Positions 62,591 through 64,000 of a DNA stretch of 64,000 bases are shown here, piece by piece. How positions within the stretch are numbered: position 1 is the first letter of the stretch; each line of letters begins with the position of its first letter. The stretch comes from Dyella subtropica. GTDB taxonomy: Bacteria; Pseudomonadota; Gammaproteobacteria; Xanthomonadales; Rhodanobacteraceae. The stretch is from positions 1-64,000 of the forward strand of contig NZ_JAPDPD010000011.1 in assembly GCF_026283965.1 (NCBI RefSeq), written 5' to 3'. Under the pieces are notes generated by a model. The model had not been told where the DNA came from. It searched no databases and saw only the letters and a list, made by a program, of their open reading frames with translations. A program made the translations under genes and the position numbers.

Positions 62591-64000
62591 ATGCGCATCG
62601 TCGTCGGCTTCCGGCTTCGTCTTGCGCTGTTCGTCGTCACGATGCTGGTGATGGTGCAATCGTCCACGGCCATCCTGCTCTACACAACCACTCGCCAGGC
62701 ACTGATCGCCGAGGGCGAGCGCCAGCTTGAAGCGAATGCGAAGGCTTTTATCGCGCAGATGGACGATGTCTCCACACGAGTCGCCACCAGTGTCGGCGTG
62801 CTTGCCCAGGATTATGGCTTGCGGGTGGCCATTGCCGAACGTGATCGCGGCACCGTGCTGTCGGTCTTGCGCAATCATGGGCGTCGCGTTGGCGCATCGC
62901 GCATGCAGCTGGTGAATCTGGATGGAACCCTTGAAGCGGATACCGCCGACAGTCAGGCTGCCGGTCGGCGCTTTGAGTTTGCCGATCTGCTTGAGCACGC
63001 GTTCGAAAAGCGCTCGGTTGCGGTCGCCACCTTGCATGGAAAGGCTTACTGGATCGTCGCCGTACCGGTCTATGCACCCCAGCCGGTAGGGCTGGTGGTT
63101 GTGCATATGCCTTTGGACGATGCCGAGCTGGCACATATGCAGCGCCTGACCATGCTGCCAGACAACGTCGTACTGGCAACACAGTCGTCGCAAGGTCGAT
63201 GGATGGCCATGGCAAGCAATGATCGCGAATCGCTTTTTTCGCAGTGGCTTGGCCGGGTGAGCGGCGATTTCCCCATGCGCCTTGGGCTTCAGGACATTGC
63301 CGGGCATGAATATATGGTGCTCGCGCAGGCACCGCGTCAGCCACGCGGCAGTGCACCCGTGATCGTGGTGTTCGGCTATTCCCTGGACGATGCGCTACGC
63401 CCTTATCGCCACATTGCGCTGGTCTGGTCGGCGCTGCTGGCCATTGGCCTTACCGCCGGCTTGCTCGGCACATGGCTGATTGCACGCAATGTGTCCCGCC
63501 CGCTGGAACAATTGGCGGTCACGGCCAAGCGGATAGAAGAAGGCGACTACAGATCGCCGCCTCCGCTGCGTCGGCGAGACGAAATCGGCGAATTGGCAAA
63601 GGCGATCGGCACCATGGCGGTGGCGGTGCGGCTGCGCGAAGAGCGCATACGCCACCAGGCCACGCACGATGCCGCCACCGGATTGCCGAATCGGATCGCG
63701 ATCGAGAACAGCATTGATCAGGCCATATCCGCAGGCACTGCGAGCGGGGCTTTGCTGATGATCGGGCTCACTCGCGTACCCGACATCATCAAGACGATGG
63801 GGCACGGATTATGCGATCGCTTGATGCGCGATATCGGCAAACGTATTCATCGGCTGATTGACGAAGGCGTGGTCGCACGCGCAACCGATAGCGAGTTCGT
63901 TCTATGGCTTGCGGACAAGACGCGCGATGGCGCTACACAAGTCGCATTGCGTGTCCTCGACAAGCTTGCGGCACCGTATACAGAGCCGGACTTGAGCATC
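62591..64000 (+). CDS. Membrane sensor GGDEF protein with degenerate active site (cut by window end)
   Basis: The first 470 residues of a longer protein are visible. A first helix (5-29), a periplasmic CACHE-like sensor (about 30-270), a second helix (about 275-297), HAMP (NVSRPLEQLAVTAKRIEEGDY) and a GGDEF domain starting ATHDAATGLPNR near 357. The GGDEF signature near 431-436 reads RATDSEF, so cyclase activity is unlikely. An EAL phosphodiesterase may follow outside the window. It would turn over or bind cyclic di-GMP according to an extracytoplasmic signal, perhaps presented by the upstream cupredoxin. Confidence 0.82.
   Translation, partial: MRIVVGFRLRLALFVVTMLVMVQSSTAILLYTTTRQALIAEGERQLEANAKAFIAQMDDVSTRVATSVGVLAQDYGLRVAIAERDRGTVLSVLRNHGRRVGASRMQLVNLDGTLEADTADSQAAGRRFEFADLLEHAFEKRSVAVATLHGKAYWIVAVPVYAPQPVGLVVVHMPLDDAELAHMQRLTMLPDNVVLATQSSQGRWMAMASNDRESLFSQWLGRVSGDFPMRLGLQDIAGHEYMVLAQAPRQPRGSAPVIVVFGYSLDDALRPYRHIALVWSALLAIGLTAGLLGTWLIARNVSRPLEQLAVTAKRIEEGDYRSPPPLRRRDEIGELAKAIGTMAVAVRLREERIRHQATHDAATGLPNRIAIENSIDQAISAGTASGALLMIGLTRVPDIIKTMGHGLCDRLMRDIGKRIHRLIDEGVVARATDSEFVLWLADKTRDGATQVALRVLDKLAAPYTEPDLSI

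Overview
The window is high-GC DNA from a gammaproteobacterium, most probably a Rhodanobacteraceae/Xanthomonadaceae relative of Dyella, Luteibacter or Rhodanobacter. This inference rests on the mfd and rlmKL protein sequences, a Xanthomonas-style copLAB copper locus, a Slp lipoprotein, and dispersed repeats built on TGTAGGAGCGCACC units. No rRNA, tRNA, CRISPR array or intact insertion sequence was seen.

Layout. 1-13.8 kb is mostly core: an AmpD-like amidase, rlmKL, egtB-egtD (ergothioneine), mfd, small enzymes, a Slp lipoprotein and rlmJ. 13.9-17.7 kb is a copper-resistance operon, copL-copA-copB plus a cytochrome c with a His-rich tail. 17.9-19.4 kb holds the most notable locus: a 54-codon peptide gene not in the supplied ORF list, followed by a MvdC/MvdD-type ATP-grasp ligase. 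It looks like a minimal graspetide (omega-ester RiPP) cluster with its own promoter and a terminator between precursor and maturase. 19.9-32.9 kb carries an oxidoreductase/LysR pair, a DMT exporter, an ABC exporter, an AsmA-like protein, an S53 peptidase, a methyltransferase, a cyclophilin, an alginate-lyase-like protein and a carboxymuconolactone decarboxylase.

33-49 kb is accessory: a merR remnant with an intact MerR-type promoter, chrA, an outer-membrane barrel with one haem motif, a porin under a likely Fur box, a multicopper oxidase, transposase debris, an ankyrin gene broken by an amber codon, a lower-GC glycoside hydrolase, a MerR/methyltransferase pair, a Mut7-C protein, and a tightly overlapping GIY-YIG/DUF2239/DUF1330 operon. 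49-64 kb has a GH18-like protein, a LysR/hydrolase pair, a GST, a cusCBA-type copper/silver efflux operon, an AraC-VOC-DUF1801 operon, a large inverted repeat, and a cupredoxin-like protein followed by a GGDEF-type membrane protein cut by the window end.

How the genes work together. Copper handling recurs: the cop operon oxidises and binds periplasmic copper, the cus operon exports it, and a third copper oxidase stands alone. Chromate efflux, a Fur-like site and the MerR remnants fit a metal-exposed habitat. Most intergenic gaps over 300 bases are filled by a few families of hairpin repeats, some of which supply the stop codons of neighbouring genes.
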